Assembly (NCBI RefSeq): GCF_009789555.1
Contig: NZ_CP046902.1
Coordinates: 1,228,001-1,292,000 of the forward strand
Direction of reading: 5' to 3'
Origin: Stutzerimonas stutzeri
GTDB lineage: Bacteria; Pseudomonadota; Gammaproteobacteria; Pseudomonadales; Pseudomonadaceae
DNA: 64,000 bases
A program made the position numbers and the translations under genes. This document shows, piece by piece, positions 44,102 to 54,300 of this stretch. The first letter of the stretch is position 1. Each line of letters starts with the position of its first letter. Under the pieces are notes generated by a model. It saw only the letters and a list, made by a program, of their open reading frames with translations. It was not told the DNA's origin and ran no database searches.

Positions 44102-44673
44102 TGGCCCGGATCAACCTATTACCCTGGCGCGAGCAGCTTCGCGAGGAGCGCAAGCAGCGCTTTCTGGTGTCGCTTGCCGGGGTGGCCGTGCTGGCGGTGG
44201 GCTTGCTGTTTCTCGCAGACCAGTATTTTACCCACGCCATTGAGCGGCAGAACGCGCGTAACGATTTCATCCGCAAGGAGATTGCCGTGCTGGACGCGCG
44301 GATATCCGAAATCAAGGAACTGCGAGAGCGTCGGCAGCAATTGCTCGAGCGTATGAAGATCATTCAGGACCTGCAGGGCAACCGGCCGATCATCGGCAGG
44401 GTTTTCGATCAGCTGGTGCGTACGCTCCCGGACGGCGTGTATTTCACCGATCTGAAAATGACCGGCAAGAACATCGCCATCGTGGGCGGTGCCGAATCCA
44501 ATAACCGGGTCTCTAACCTGATGCGCAACCTCGATGGTTCTGAATGGCTGGAAGCGCCGAATCTGAACGAAGTGAAGGCTGTCACGGCGGGTGCGGTCGA
44601 CCAGGAAAACGTGTTCCAGCTGACGGTGCAGCAGACGCAGCCAGCGGCGGTAGTGGAAGGAGATAAGCCATGA
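44101..44673 (+). CDS. pilN: Type IV pilus assembly protein PilN
   Basis: Inner-membrane partner of PilO in the pilus alignment complex. The 190-residue product begins MARINLLPWREQLREERKQR: the INLLPWR motif is the tail that docks into PilM. One membrane helix at about 22-41 (FLVSLAGVAVLAVGLLFLAD) is followed by a periplasmic coiled coil and a small alpha/beta domain. Its ATG overlaps the pilM stop and its stop overlaps pilO by four bases, so translation is coupled. Confidence 0.96.
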   Translation: MARINLLPWREQLREERKQRFLVSLAGVAVLAVGLLFLADQYFTHAIERQNARNDFIRKEIAVLDARISEIKELRERRQQLLERMKIIQDLQGNRPIIGRVFDQLVRTLPDGVYFTDLKMTGKNIAIVGGAESNNRVSNLMRNLDGSEWLEAPNLNEVKAVTAGAVDQENVFQLTVQQTQPAAVVEGDKP

Positions 44674-45293
44674 GCCTGGCGAACTCCCTCGAGAGCCTGC
44701 GCAGCGTCGATCTGAGCGACCTGGACATGAACAACCTGGGCTCCTGGCCCGCCGCGGTGAAAGTGATCGCCGCGATACTGCTCATGGTCCTGGTGCTCGG
44801 CGGTGGGTACTACTTCTACCTCAGCGATATACAGGCCAGCCTGGACCAGCAGAGAGCGCAGGAAGAAACCCTCAAGCAGCAATTCTCCACGAAGGCATTC
44901 CAGGCGGCGAACCTCGAGGCGTACAAGGCGCAGATGGTCGAGATGGAGGCCTCCTTCGGTGCTCTGCTGCGCCAGCTGCCGAGCGACACCGAGGTGCCGG
45001 GCTTGCTTGAGGACATCACCCGCACCGGTCTGGGCAGCGGGCTCGAGTTCGAAGAAATCAAGCTGCAGCCGGAAGTGACTCAACAGTTCTATATCGAGCT
45101 GCCGATACAGATCAAGGTAGTTGGCGGTTATCACGACCTGGCGACCTTCGTCAGTGGCGTATCGAGCCTGCCGCGAATCGTCACCCTGCACGACTTCGAG
45201 ATAAAGCCTCAGAGCAAGGATTCATCCTCCAAGCTGCACATGAGCATCCTGGCCAAGACGTATCGTTACAACGACAAGGGGCTGCAGAAATGA
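44670..45293 (+). CDS. pilO: Type IV pilus assembly protein PilO
   Basis: Forms a heterodimer with PilN and connects to the lipoprotein PilP. The 207-residue product has a cytoplasmic tail with an SLRSVDLSDLDMNN-like segment, a membrane helix at about 30-52 (VIAAILLMVLVLGGGYYFYL), a coiled coil (55-95) and a C-terminal ferredoxin-like domain. It overlaps pilN and pilP by four bases each. Confidence 0.95.
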   Translation: MSLANSLESLRSVDLSDLDMNNLGSWPAAVKVIAAILLMVLVLGGGYYFYLSDIQASLDQQRAQEETLKQQFSTKAFQAANLEAYKAQMVEMEASFGALLRQLPSDTEVPGLLEDITRTGLGSGLEFEEIKLQPEVTQQFYIELPIQIKVVGGYHDLATFVSGVSSLPRIVTLHDFEIKPQSKDSSSKLHMSILAKTYRYNDKGLQK

Positions 45294-45817
45294 ATGGAGC
45301 CCGACTTATCGCGCTGGGCATGGGCCTGGTCCTGCTGAGTGGATGTGGTGCCAGTGGAGACTTCGAGGATCTGCGTGCCTACATGGATGAAGTGCGAGCC
45401 AAACCGAAAGGTTCGATCGAGCCACTGCCGGCATTCCTGCCCTACGAGGCTTTCACGTACAGCGCGGCATCGCTGCGCCACCCCTTCCAGCCGCCGATGA
45501 AGATCGATCTTGCCCAGCGGCAGAAGGGCTCGAAGGATATCCGGCCTGACGATGCACGCATCAAGCAGTTCCTCGAGCAGTTCAACATCGAAAACTTCGT
45601 CATGGTCGGCACGCTGACCAATGATGCGGGTAAGTACGCCTTGATCAAAGGCGGCGACGGGGTTCACCGAGTCAAGGTCGGTGACTATCTGGGGCGCAAC
45701 CACGGCCGTATCGTTGAAATCAGCGAGGCTGAGGTGGATGTGCTTGAAATCGTTCCGGACGGAGAGGGTGGGTGGCTTGAGCGCCCGCGCAGCCTGACCT
45801 TGAAAGAGCGCTCCTGA
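45290..45817 (+). CDS. pilP: Type IV pilus lipoprotein PilP
   Basis: Inner-membrane lipoprotein that joins PilNO to the secretin PilQ. The 175-residue product has a lipoprotein signal peptide with lipobox LLSGC; C19 is the lipidated residue. A disordered linker follows, then a beta-sandwich HR-like domain at about 80-170 (FVMVGTLTNDAGKYALIKGG). It is coupled to pilO by a four-base overlap and followed by pilQ. Confidence 0.95.
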   Translation: MNGARLIALGMGLVLLSGCGASGDFEDLRAYMDEVRAKPKGSIEPLPAFLPYEAFTYSAASLRHPFQPPMKIDLAQRQKGSKDIRPDDARIKQFLEQFNIENFVMVGTLTNDAGKYALIKGGDGVHRVKVGDYLGRNHGRIVEISEAEVDVLEIVPDGEGGWLERPRSLTLKERS

Positions 45818-45868
45818 GTCATGGCAAAAATGGAAAACCTATACCGGTCTGCACAACGGAAGCCTTTT

Positions 45869-47980
45869 ATGAATACCACGCTCTCTCGTCTCGGCTTGTC
45901 CCTGCTCGCGGCAATTGTTTCGCCTGCGTTGCTGGCGGCGAATCTGAACTCACTCGACATCGCGTCGCTGCCCGGCGACCGCGTAGAGCTGAAGCTGGCC
46001 TTCGACGAGCCCGTACCGGCTCCGCGCGGCTATACACTCGACCAGCCCGCTCGCATCGCGCTCGATCTGCCAGGCGTCTCCAGCAAGCTGGCATCGAAGA
46101 ATCACGAGCTCGGCGTCGGCAATGCGCGGAGTGTGACGGTAGTCGAGGCCCAGGGGCGCACCCGACTCATCGTCAACCTCACCTCGCTCGTTCCCTATTC
46201 GACCCGGGTTGACGGCAGCAACGTATTCGTCGTGCTCGGCGAAAGCGGCGCCCCGTCCTCTGCCGTCACGGCCACGCCGGTCGCGCCCGTGAGCAAGGCG
46301 GCGCCGGTCGCCTCGTTGGCGGCGGGCAAGTCGATCAGCAACATCGATTTTCGCCGCGGGGACGATGGGGCCGGTAACGTCGTGATTACGCTGTCGGACC
46401 CGTCAATCAGTCCGAATATCGAGGAGCAGGGCGGAAAGATTCGGGTGTCCTTCGCCAAGACCCAGCTGCCGGAATCACTACGCGTCCGGCTTGACGTGCA
46501 GGATTTCGCGACCCCGGTCAAATTCGTCGACTCGAGCAGCAAGGCCGATGGCGCGAGTATCGCCATCGAACCTAGCGGGCGTTACGACTACCTTGCGTAC
46601 CAGACCGACGACAAGCTCACGATCAGCGTCAAGCCGCTCAGCGAAGCCGACGCGGAGAAGCGCAAAGCCGAGCATTTCACCTACTCGGGGGAGAAGCTGT
46701 CGCTGAACTTTCAGGACATCGACGTTCGCTCCGTTCTGCAGTTGATCGCCGATTTTACCGACCTCAACCTCGTCGCCAGTGACACGGTCCAGGGCAACAT
46801 CACGCTGCGCTTGCAGAACGTGCCCTGGGATCAGGCGCTCGATCTGGTGTTGAAAACCAAAGGGCTCGACAAGCGCCAGGTTGGCAACGTCCTGCTGGTC
46901 GCCCCGGCTGACGAGATCGCTGCACGGGAGCGCCAGGAGCTGGAGTCGCAGCGTCAGATCGCCGAACTGGCGCCCCTGCGGCGCGAGGTCGTGCAGGTCA
47001 ACTACGCCAAGGCGACGGATATCGCCAAGCTGTTCCAGTCGGTGACCGCCGTGGACGCTCAGACTGCAGAACGTGGCTCGATAGCGGTTGATGAGCGTAC
47101 CAATAACATCATTGCCTACCAGACGCAGGACCGTTTGGATGAGTTACGTCGCATCGTTGCTCAATTGGACATCCCGGTTAGGCAGGTGATGATTGAGGCT
47201 CGCATCGTCGAAGCAAACGTCGATTACGATAAGGCGCTCGGGGTTCGTTGGGGAGGCAACTACGTAGGAGATCAATGGAGCGCGTACGGAAAAGATGGGG
47301 CCAGGTCCATAGATGACGATGGGGTTGTAAGGCTCCCAGGCACAGATACAGTTGGCAATTTTACACTGGAAGATGGTGTTGCTCCGGTCCCATTTGTCGA
47401 TATGGGAGTGCTAGGCAGCACTTCCGGATTCGGAATTGGTTTTATCTCGGACCACGTACTGCTTGACCTTCAGCTGTCCGCAATGGAGAAGACTGGCAAC
47501 GGTGAGGTTGTGTCCCAGCCGAAAGTCATGACGGCAGATAAGGAGACGGCGAAGATATTGAAAGGCACGGAAGTACCGTATCAGGAGGCAAGTTCCAGCG
47601 GCGCGACTAGCACGTCTTTCAAAGAAGCGGCCTTGTCGTTGGAGGTTACTCCCCAGATCACGCCCGACAATAGAATCATCATGGACGTAAAGGTCACCAA
47701 AGATGCGCCCGATTTCCGTAACGCGATGAATGGTGTCCCTCCTATCGAGAAAAACGAGGTCAATGCTAAAATCTTGGTGAATGATGGAGAAACGGTGGTT
47801 ATCGGCGGTGTGTTCTCGAACAGCCAAACAAAAAGTGTCGATAAGGTTCCGTTCCTCGGCGATGTGCCGTATCTAGGTCGTTTGTTCCGCCGCGATGTTG
47901 TGACGGATGCGAAATCTGAATTGCTGGTATTCTTAACGCCCAGGATCCTGAATCATCAGGCCATTGCAGTGAATCGCTGA
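45869..47980 (+). CDS. pilQ: Type IV pilus secretin PilQ
   Basis: Outer-membrane multimeric channel through which the pilus is extruded; also needed for DNA uptake in transformable species. The product has 703 residues from the ATG at 45869, whose start MNTTLSRLGLSLLAAIVSPA is a signal peptide like that of P. aeruginosa PilQ; an in-frame ATG at 45821 adds 16 residues. Two AMIN peptidoglycan-binding regions (about 20-250), a secretin N-domain (LNFQDIDVRSVLQLIADFTD) and the C-terminal secretin barrel (about 430-700, with VPFLGDVPYLGRLFRR) follow. From about 47100 to the stop, G+C falls from over 60% to about 52%. Confidence 0.95.
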   Translation: MNTTLSRLGLSLLAAIVSPALLAANLNSLDIASLPGDRVELKLAFDEPVPAPRGYTLDQPARIALDLPGVSSKLASKNHELGVGNARSVTVVEAQGRTRLIVNLTSLVPYSTRVDGSNVFVVLGESGAPSSAVTATPVAPVSKAAPVASLAAGKSISNIDFRRGDDGAGNVVITLSDPSISPNIEEQGGKIRVSFAKTQLPESLRVRLDVQDFATPVKFVDSSSKADGASIAIEPSGRYDYLAYQTDDKLTISVKPLSEADAEKRKAEHFTYSGEKLSLNFQDIDVRSVLQLIADFTDLNLVASDTVQGNITLRLQNVPWDQALDLVLKTKGLDKRQVGNVLLVAPADEIAARERQELESQRQIAELAPLRREVVQVNYAKATDIAKLFQSVTAVDAQTAERGSIAVDERTNNIIAYQTQDRLDELRRIVAQLDIPVRQVMIEARIVEANVDYDKALGVRWGGNYVGDQWSAYGKDGARSIDDDGVVRLPGTDTVGNFTLEDGVAPVPFVDMGVLGSTSGFGIGFISDHVLLDLQLSAMEKTGNGEVVSQPKVMTADKETAKILKGTEVPYQEASSSGATSTSFKEAALSLEVTPQITPDNRIIMDVKVTKDAPDFRNAMNGVPPIEKNEVNAKILVNDGETVVIGGVFSNSQTKSVDKVPFLGDVPYLGRLFRRDVVTDAKSELLVFLTPRILNHQAIAVNR

Positions 47981-47981
47981 T

Positions 47982-48530
47982 TTGGTAGAAAACATCATCC
48001 TCGTCGGCCCGATGGGCGCTGGTAAAAGCACCATCGGGCGTCTGCTCGCCAAGGAGCTTCGTCTCCCCTTTCGGGATTCCGACAAGGAGATCGAGCAGCG
48101 CACGGGTGCGAGCATTCCATTGATATTCGACGTAGAGGGCGAGCAGGGCTTCCGAGAAAGGGAGCACGCTGTCATCAAGGATTTGTGCGAGATGCGCGGG
48201 CTCGTGATGGCAACCGGTGGTGGCGCCGTGTTGCGCCCCGATAATCGCCAGCTGTTGCGTGCAGGCGGGCGGGTGATCTACCTGTGCACGTCGGTCGAGC
48301 AGCAGCTCGACCGCACGTCTCGCGATCGCAACCGGCCGCTGTTGCAGAAGCCCAATCCAGGCGAAATTCTTGCCAATCTGATGGCGGTGCGCGATCCGCT
48401 TTACAGAGAAGTCGCGGACATCATCGTCCAGACGGATGAGCGCCCCCCGCGGTTGGTGGTAGTGGAGATCATGGGACGGCTCCAATCCCTGGCGCCTCGT
48501 GAAAGCCAGGGGCGATCTGCGCTATCCTAG
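47982..48530 (+). CDS. aroK: Shikimate kinase
   Basis: Phosphorylates shikimate with ATP in aromatic amino-acid synthesis. The 182-residue product begins at a TTG (VENIILVGPMGAGKSTIGRL follows the initiator): Walker A GPMGAGKST at about 9-17, the DSDKEIEQRTG substrate segment and the VMATGGGAVL motif are intact. The TTG start is one base after the pilQ stop, with no other start codon before the P-loop and no strong ribosome site, so translational coupling to pilQ is likely. aroB follows 23 bases later. Confidence 0.95.
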   Translation: MVENIILVGPMGAGKSTIGRLLAKELRLPFRDSDKEIEQRTGASIPLIFDVEGEQGFREREHAVIKDLCEMRGLVMATGGGAVLRPDNRQLLRAGGRVIYLCTSVEQQLDRTSRDRNRPLLQKPNPGEILANLMAVRDPLYREVADIIVQTDERPPRLVVVEIMGRLQSLAPRESQGRSALS

Positions 48531-48553
48531 ACCCCTTTAAGCGTGGGGGCCCT

Positions 48554-49657
48554 ATGCAGACTCTTCATGTCGATCTCGGCGAGCGTAGCTATCCGATCTT
48601 TATTGGCGAGCAGCTCATCGATCGTGGTGAGCTGTTGTCCCGCCATATCCGTGGCAAGCAGGTTGCGATCGTAACCAACGACACCGTTGCGCCGCTCTAC
48701 CTCGAGCGCCTTTCGCGCAGCCTCGCCGCTTACTCTGTCACGACGGTGATCCTTCCCGATGGGGAGGCCTACAAGAACTGGGAGACGTTGCAGTCGATCT
48801 TCGATGCGTTGCTGACGGCCAGGCACGACCGGGGTACCACGATCATTGCGCTGGGTGGCGGGGTCATCGGTGATATGGCCGGTTTCGCTGCGGCCTGCTA
48901 CCAGCGCGGTGTCGACTTTATCCAAGTGCCGACGACGCTCCTTTCCCAGGTCGACTCATCGGTTGGCGGCAAAACCGGCATCAATCATCCGCTTGGCAAG
49001 AACATGGTGGGCGCTTTCTACCAACCGCAGGCGGTGCTGATCGATACCTCCACGCTGACAACGCTGCCCGCCCGCGAACTCTCGGCCGGCCTGGCCGAAG
49101 TCATCAAGTACGGGTTGATCTGCGACGAGCCCTTCCTGGGTTGGCTGGAAGCGAATGTCGACAAGCTCCGCGCACTGGACCAGGCAGCGCTTACCGAGGC
49201 GATACGGCGATCCTGCGCGGCCAAGGCGCGGGTGGTCGGTGCGGATGAGCGGGAGTCAGGCGTTCGCGCGACCCTCAATCTGGGGCACACCTTCGGCCAT
49301 GCCATCGAAACCCATCAGGGTTACGGTGCCTGGTTACATGGGGAGGCCGTTTCGGCCGGCACCGTCATGGCGCTCGAAATGTCCCGGCGCCTCGGCTGGA
49401 TCACGGCGAGTGAGCGCGACCGTGCCGTGCGCGTATTGGTGCGGGCCGGTCTGCCGGTAGTGCCTCCTGCCAATATGCGCGCCGAGGATTTTCTCCAGCA
49501 TATGGCGGTCGACAAGAAGGTCCTGAACGGGCAGTTGCGGCTGGTGCTGCTCAAGCGGCTGGGCGAGGCCGTGTTAACGAGCGACTTCCCTCGAGAGGTG
49601 TTGGAAGCCACATTGAACGTCAATTACGACGCGCTTATGCAAGAGTCGAGAACCTAA
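48554..49657 (+). CDS. aroB: 3-dehydroquinate synthase
   Basis: Converts DAHP to 3-dehydroquinate, second step of the shikimate pathway, with NAD+ and a divalent metal. The 367-residue product begins MQTLHVDLGERSYPIFIGEQ; the NAD motif LGGGVIGDMAGFAAACYQRG, the QVDSSVGGKTGINH segment and the metal histidines in LNLGHTFGHAIE are all present. The start is preceded by GTGGGGG. It is downstream of aroK, the standard pair. Confidence 0.97.
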   Translation: MQTLHVDLGERSYPIFIGEQLIDRGELLSRHIRGKQVAIVTNDTVAPLYLERLSRSLAAYSVTTVILPDGEAYKNWETLQSIFDALLTARHDRGTTIIALGGGVIGDMAGFAAACYQRGVDFIQVPTTLLSQVDSSVGGKTGINHPLGKNMVGAFYQPQAVLIDTSTLTTLPARELSAGLAEVIKYGLICDEPFLGWLEANVDKLRALDQAALTEAIRRSCAAKARVVGADERESGVRATLNLGHTFGHAIETHQGYGAWLHGEAVSAGTVMALEMSRRLGWITASERDRAVRVLVRAGLPVVPPANMRAEDFLQHMAVDKKVLNGQLRLVLLKRLGEAVLTSDFPREVLEATLNVNYDALMQESRT

Positions 49658-49666
49658 GAGATTTCC

Positions 49667-51190
49667 ATGACCAGTTTGTCTGCCGACGATTCGTACCTGA
49701 ACCACTATGGGTTCAGTCATGACCCTTTCGCTGCCCGCGTGCCTGGCTTCAAGTTTTTCCCCGCCCAGCGCAAGCCGGTGCTGGGGCAGTTGCATCATCT
49801 GGCGCGCTACAGTCAGCTTCTGCTGGTCGTGACGGGTCCCGAGGGCAGTGGCAAGACGCTCGTGCGCCAGGCGCTCGTTGCCAGTAGCAACAAGCAGGCT
49901 GTCCAGAGCGTGATCGTTTCACCGCAGGACACCCTCGACTCCAGCGCCCTGCTTCAGCAGGTCGCCCAGGCGCTTGGCAGTCAGCGCACCGATTTCGATT
50001 CGATCATGGCGCAGATCATCCAGTTGGCGCTCACCGGGCAGGAAGTCTACCTGCTGGTCGATGATGCCGAGCGGCTTACCGGGGCCGCCGTGGAGACACT
50101 GTTGCGATTGGCTCAGGGCAGCCCCCAGGGCCGACCCCATGTCTTTCTGTTCGGCGAACAGGCGCTCGTGGCGCGGCTTGAGGCGCTGGTCGAAGGCGAG
50201 GAGCGTTTTCATGTGATTGCGCTTCAGCCCTACGAGGAAGACGAGACGCGTGAATACCTGGCTTTGCGTCTGGAAGGTGCCGGGGCCGGGCTGGATAGCC
50301 TCAGCGAAGAGCAGATCGTACGTATCCATGAGGTTTCCGGTGGCTGGCCCGGCGCCATCAACCAGGCGGCGCGTGATGAGCTGCTCGATGCCATGCAGCA
50401 TGCCAAGGGGCATCGCCGCTCGGCGGGATGGCGGCTGCCGCTGCCGATGAAGCATCTGCTGGCGTTGGCCGCGGTGGTCGTTATCGTCGTGCTTGCGTTG
50501 TTGATGCGCGATTCGGGGGAGCAAGCGCCCCCGCCTACTACCACGAGTCTGCCACTCGGTGCAGGGGGCGCTGCTTCCCAGTCGCAGGTGCCGCTGCCCG
50601 GCGGAGCCGGCGAAAACGAGGCCGCTTCGCCCGATCTTGCGCAGCCTCAGCCAGAGCAACCGCTGATCAGGGAGCCCCTCGCTGCGGCCGGCAGTGCGGA
50701 GGCTGAAGAGTCGCCCATGCTCATCGAGCAAGAGCCGGTGACCCGTGCCGAACCCGGCAATGAGGCCGATCGCGCGCCGGCTGAGCCCGCGGCCCCTCCG
50801 GCACCGGCGGTTCAGCCTCCGGCAGTCGTGACGGCTCCCGCGGTCGAGGCACCTCGCGAACCCGCTCGGCAAGCCGCTGCCGCGCCTGGCGCAGCGGCGT
50901 CGACGGCGAACTGGTACGCCAGCCAACCCAAGACGAATTATCTGGTGCAGGTGCTGGGTACGCGAAACCGGAGCAATGCCGAGGCGCTGGTCAAACAGCA
51001 CGGCGCGGGCTATAGGTATTTCGTCAAGCAGCATGAGGGCAAGCCGCTCTATGTCATCACGCAGGGCAGCTATGCCAGTCGCAATGCAGCGCTGGAGGCC
51101 ATCAAGGCCCTCCCGGCGTCGTTGCGCGCCGGCAAGCCCTGGGCGCGGAGTTTCGCCAGCGTCCAGCAGGAAATGGTTCAGGCTCGCTAA
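49667..51190 (+). CDS. DamX-like AAA and SPOR protein
   Basis: Predicts 507 residues in four parts: an ExeA-like AAA ATPase domain with Walker A GPEGSGKT at 57-64 and Walker B VYLLVDDAER near 128, one membrane helix at about 262-283 (LLALAAVVVIVVLALLM), a proline/alanine-rich periplasmic linker of about 130 residues, and a C-terminal SPOR domain (about 420-500, NWYASQPKTNYLVQVLGTRN). SPOR domains target septal peptidoglycan. Located after aroKB as DamX is in E. coli, but with an ATPase domain that DamX also keeps in degenerate form. A perfect inverted repeat follows its stop. Confidence 0.9.
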   Translation: MTSLSADDSYLNHYGFSHDPFAARVPGFKFFPAQRKPVLGQLHHLARYSQLLLVVTGPEGSGKTLVRQALVASSNKQAVQSVIVSPQDTLDSSALLQQVAQALGSQRTDFDSIMAQIIQLALTGQEVYLLVDDAERLTGAAVETLLRLAQGSPQGRPHVFLFGEQALVARLEALVEGEERFHVIALQPYEEDETREYLALRLEGAGAGLDSLSEEQIVRIHEVSGGWPGAINQAARDELLDAMQHAKGHRRSAGWRLPLPMKHLLALAAVVVIVVLALLMRDSGEQAPPPTTTSLPLGAGGAASQSQVPLPGGAGENEAASPDLAQPQPEQPLIREPLAAAGSAEAEESPMLIEQEPVTRAEPGNEADRAPAEPAAPPAPAVQPPAVVTAPAVEAPREPARQAAAAPGAAASTANWYASQPKTNYLVQVLGTRNRSNAEALVKQHGAGYRYFVKQHEGKPLYVITQGSYASRNAALEAIKALPASLRAGKPWARSFASVQQEMVQAR

Positions 51191-51195
51191 GAATC

Positions 51196-51230
51196 GCCCC
51201 AAAAAGGTGCGCAACGCACCTTTTTGGGGC
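51196..51230 (+). terminator. Perfect 16-bp inverted repeat after the DamX-like gene
   Basis: GCCCCAAAAAGGTGCG (51196-51211) and its exact complement (51215-51230) surround a CAA loop, five bases after the stop. The T5 run lies within the 3' arm, so it can act as a terminator; the outer GGGGC extension is unusual. Confidence 0.75.
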
Positions 51231-51364
51231 TTGCAAAAATAAAATTGTGTCGTTCTACCGGGCTTTGTAAACTGCTCCCCCTTTTGCCCACGTGTATGAC
51301 GGGGCGGTTCTGTGCGCCGTCAATAAGGGGTTGATTTACAACGCATTTAGCTGGTGGAGTGCCT

Positions 51365-54300
51365 ATGAGAGCAGGTCTGTTTCGTCCTGAAGAGTTCAAG
51401 GATAACTGCGGCTTCGGTCTGATCGCCCACATGCAGGGCGAGGCAAGCCATCACCTGCTTCAGACCGCTATTCAATCGCTCACCTGCATGACGCACCGAG
51501 GTGGAATCAACGCCGACGGCAAGACCGGTGACGGCTGTGGCCTGCTGATGCAAAAGCCCGACGCCTTCCTGCGCGCCATGGCCCGGCAACATTTCGAAGC
51601 CGACCTGCCGGCGCTCTACGCGGTCGGCATGATCTTTCTCAGCCAGGATGCGACCAAGGCCGATGCGGCGCGCGCGCAGCTCAACGAAGAGATTGCGGCT
51701 CAGGGTCTGACGCTGGTCGGCTGGCGCGAGGTCCCGGTCGATACCACAGTGTTGGGTCGTCTGGCACTGGAGCGCCTGCCCCGCATCGAACAGGTGTTCG
51801 TCTCGGCTGAAGGCCTGTCCGAGCGCGAGTTCGGAATCAAACTGTTCTTCGCTCGCCGACGTGCCGAAGTGGCATTGGCTGGCGACAGGGAATTCTATGT
51901 CTGCAGCCTCTCGGACAAGGACATCATCTACAAAGGCCTGATGATGCCCGCCGACCTGGCGCAGTTTTATCCCGATCTCGGCGACGAGCGCCTGGCGACT
52001 GCCATTTGTGTATTCCACCAGCGCTTTTCCACCAACACGATGCCGCAATGGCCGCTTGCCCAGCCGTTCCGCTTCCTCGCCCACAACGGCGAAATCAACA
52101 CCATCACCGGTAACCGCAACTGGGCCCAGGCGCGCCGCCTGAAGTTTGCCAATGAGCTGCTGCCGAACCTGGAAAGCCTCGATCCGCTGGTGAACCGCAC
52201 CGGCTCGGACTCCTCGAGCATGGATAACATGCTGGAGCTGTTGGTCACAGGCGGTATGGATTTGTTCCGCGGCCTGCGCATGATCATTCCGCCGGCCTGG
52301 CAGAACGTCGAGACCATGGACCCCGACCTGCGTGCCTTCTACGAATTCAACTCCATGCATATGGAGCCGTGGGATGGTCCGGCTGGCGTCGTGCTTACCG
52401 ACGGCCGTCATGCGGTCTGCCTGCTCGACCGCAACGGCTTGCGTCCGGCTCGCTGGGTGACCACCACCAACGGCTACATCACGCTTGCTTCCGAAGTGGG
52501 CGTCTGGGATTACAAGCCGGAGGACGTCATCGCCAAGGGCCGTGTAGGGCCTGGCCAGATTCTGGCGGTGGACACCGAAACGGGACAGGTGCTGCATACC
52601 GATGACATCGACAACCGTCTGAAATCCCAGCATCCGTACAAGAAATGGCTGCGCCAGAATGCGCTGCGCATCCAGTCGACCCTGGACGATAACGACCACG
52701 GCTCGGCGTTCTACGACGCCGATCAGCTCAAGCAATACATGAAGATGTTCCAGGTCACCTTCGAGGAGCGTGACCAGGTGCTGCGCCCGCTCGCCGAGCA
52801 AGGCCAGGAAGCGGTCGGTTCCATGGGTGACGACACGCCGATGGCCGTGCTTTCGCGCCGTGTGCGTTCGCCGTTCGACTACTTCCGCCAGCAGTTCGCG
52901 CAGGTTACCAACCCACCGATCGACCCGCTGCGTGAGTCGATCGTGATGTCGCTGGAAACCTGCCTGGGTGCCGAGCGCAACGTTTTCGAAGAAACGGCTG
53001 ATCATGCCAACCGTGCGATCCTCACCACGCCAGTGATCTCTCCGGCGAAATGGCGCACGATCATGGAGCTTGACCGCCCGGGCTTCGAGCGGCATCTGAT
53101 CGACCTCAACTACGACGAGTCCATCGGCCTTGAAGCCGCGGTGCGCAGCATTGCCGACCAGGCCGAGGAAGCCGTGCGCAGCGGCAAGGTCATGCTGATT
53201 CTCAGCGACCGGAATATCATGCCGGGCAAGCTGCCGGTGCATGCGTCGCTGGCCGTTGGCGCGGTCCATCACCGTCTGATCGAGACCGGCCTGCGCTGCG
53301 ACTGCAACATTCTGGTCGAGACCGCCACGGCGCGGGACCCGCACCACTTCGCCGTGCTGATCGGTTTTGGCGCGACGGCGGTCTATCCGTTCCTGGCCTT
53401 CGAGGTGCTCGGCGATCTGATCCGCACCGGCGAGGTGCTGGGCGACCTCTACGAAGTGTTCAAGCACTACCGCAAGGGCATATCCAAGGGCTTGCTGAAA
53501 ATCATCTCGAAGATGGGCATCTCGACCATCACTTCGTACCGGGGCGCCCAGTTGTTCGAAGCGGTAGGCCTGGCCGATGAAATCGTCGATATGAGCTTCC
53601 GTGGCGTCGCCAGCCGCATCAAGGGCGCGCGCTTCGCCGATCTGGAAGCCGAGCAGAAAGCACTTGCGGCAGAAGCCTGGAGTCAGCGCAAGCCGATCCA
53701 GCAGGGCGGCCTGCTGAAGTTCGTCTATGGCGGCGAATACCATGCCTACAACCCGGACGTGGTGGCGGCGCTGCAGGTTGCGGTGCAGGAGGGCGACTAC
53801 AGCCGCTTCAAGGAATACACCACGCTGGTCGACCAACGTCCCGCGGCGATGCTGCGCGATCTGCTCAAGCTCAAGGAATCCGACCAGCCGCTGGCGCTTG
53901 AAGAGGTCGAACCACTCGAGCAGATTCTCAAGCGCTTCGATTCGGCTGGCATTTCCCTTGGCGCGTTGTCACCTGAGGCGCACGAGGCCATTGCCGAGGC
54001 GATGAACCGCATTGGCGCGCGCTCCAACTCGGGCGAGGGCGGTGAAGACCCGTCGCGCTACGGCACCAGCCGCAGCTCGAAGATCAAGCAGGTGGCCACG
54101 GGCCGTTTCGGCGTGACGCCAGAGTACCTGGTCAATGCCGAGGTCTTGCAGATCAAGGTCGCCCAGGGTGCGAAACCCGGTGAAGGCGGCCAGCTACCCG
54201 GTGGCAAGGTCAACGGTTTGATTGCCAAGCTGCGCTATGCGGTCCCCGGTGTCACCTTGATTTCGCCGCCCCCGCACCATGACATCTATTCGATCGAAGA

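Noticed and set aside
45821..45868. Upstream in-frame start for pilQ
   Set aside because: The signal peptide begins at 45869 and known PilQ proteins start there; the extra 16 residues would mask it. Kept only as an alternative.
51347..53836. 829-codon open frame on the reverse strand of gltB
   Set aside because: It is the complement of well-conserved gltB codons and matches no family.
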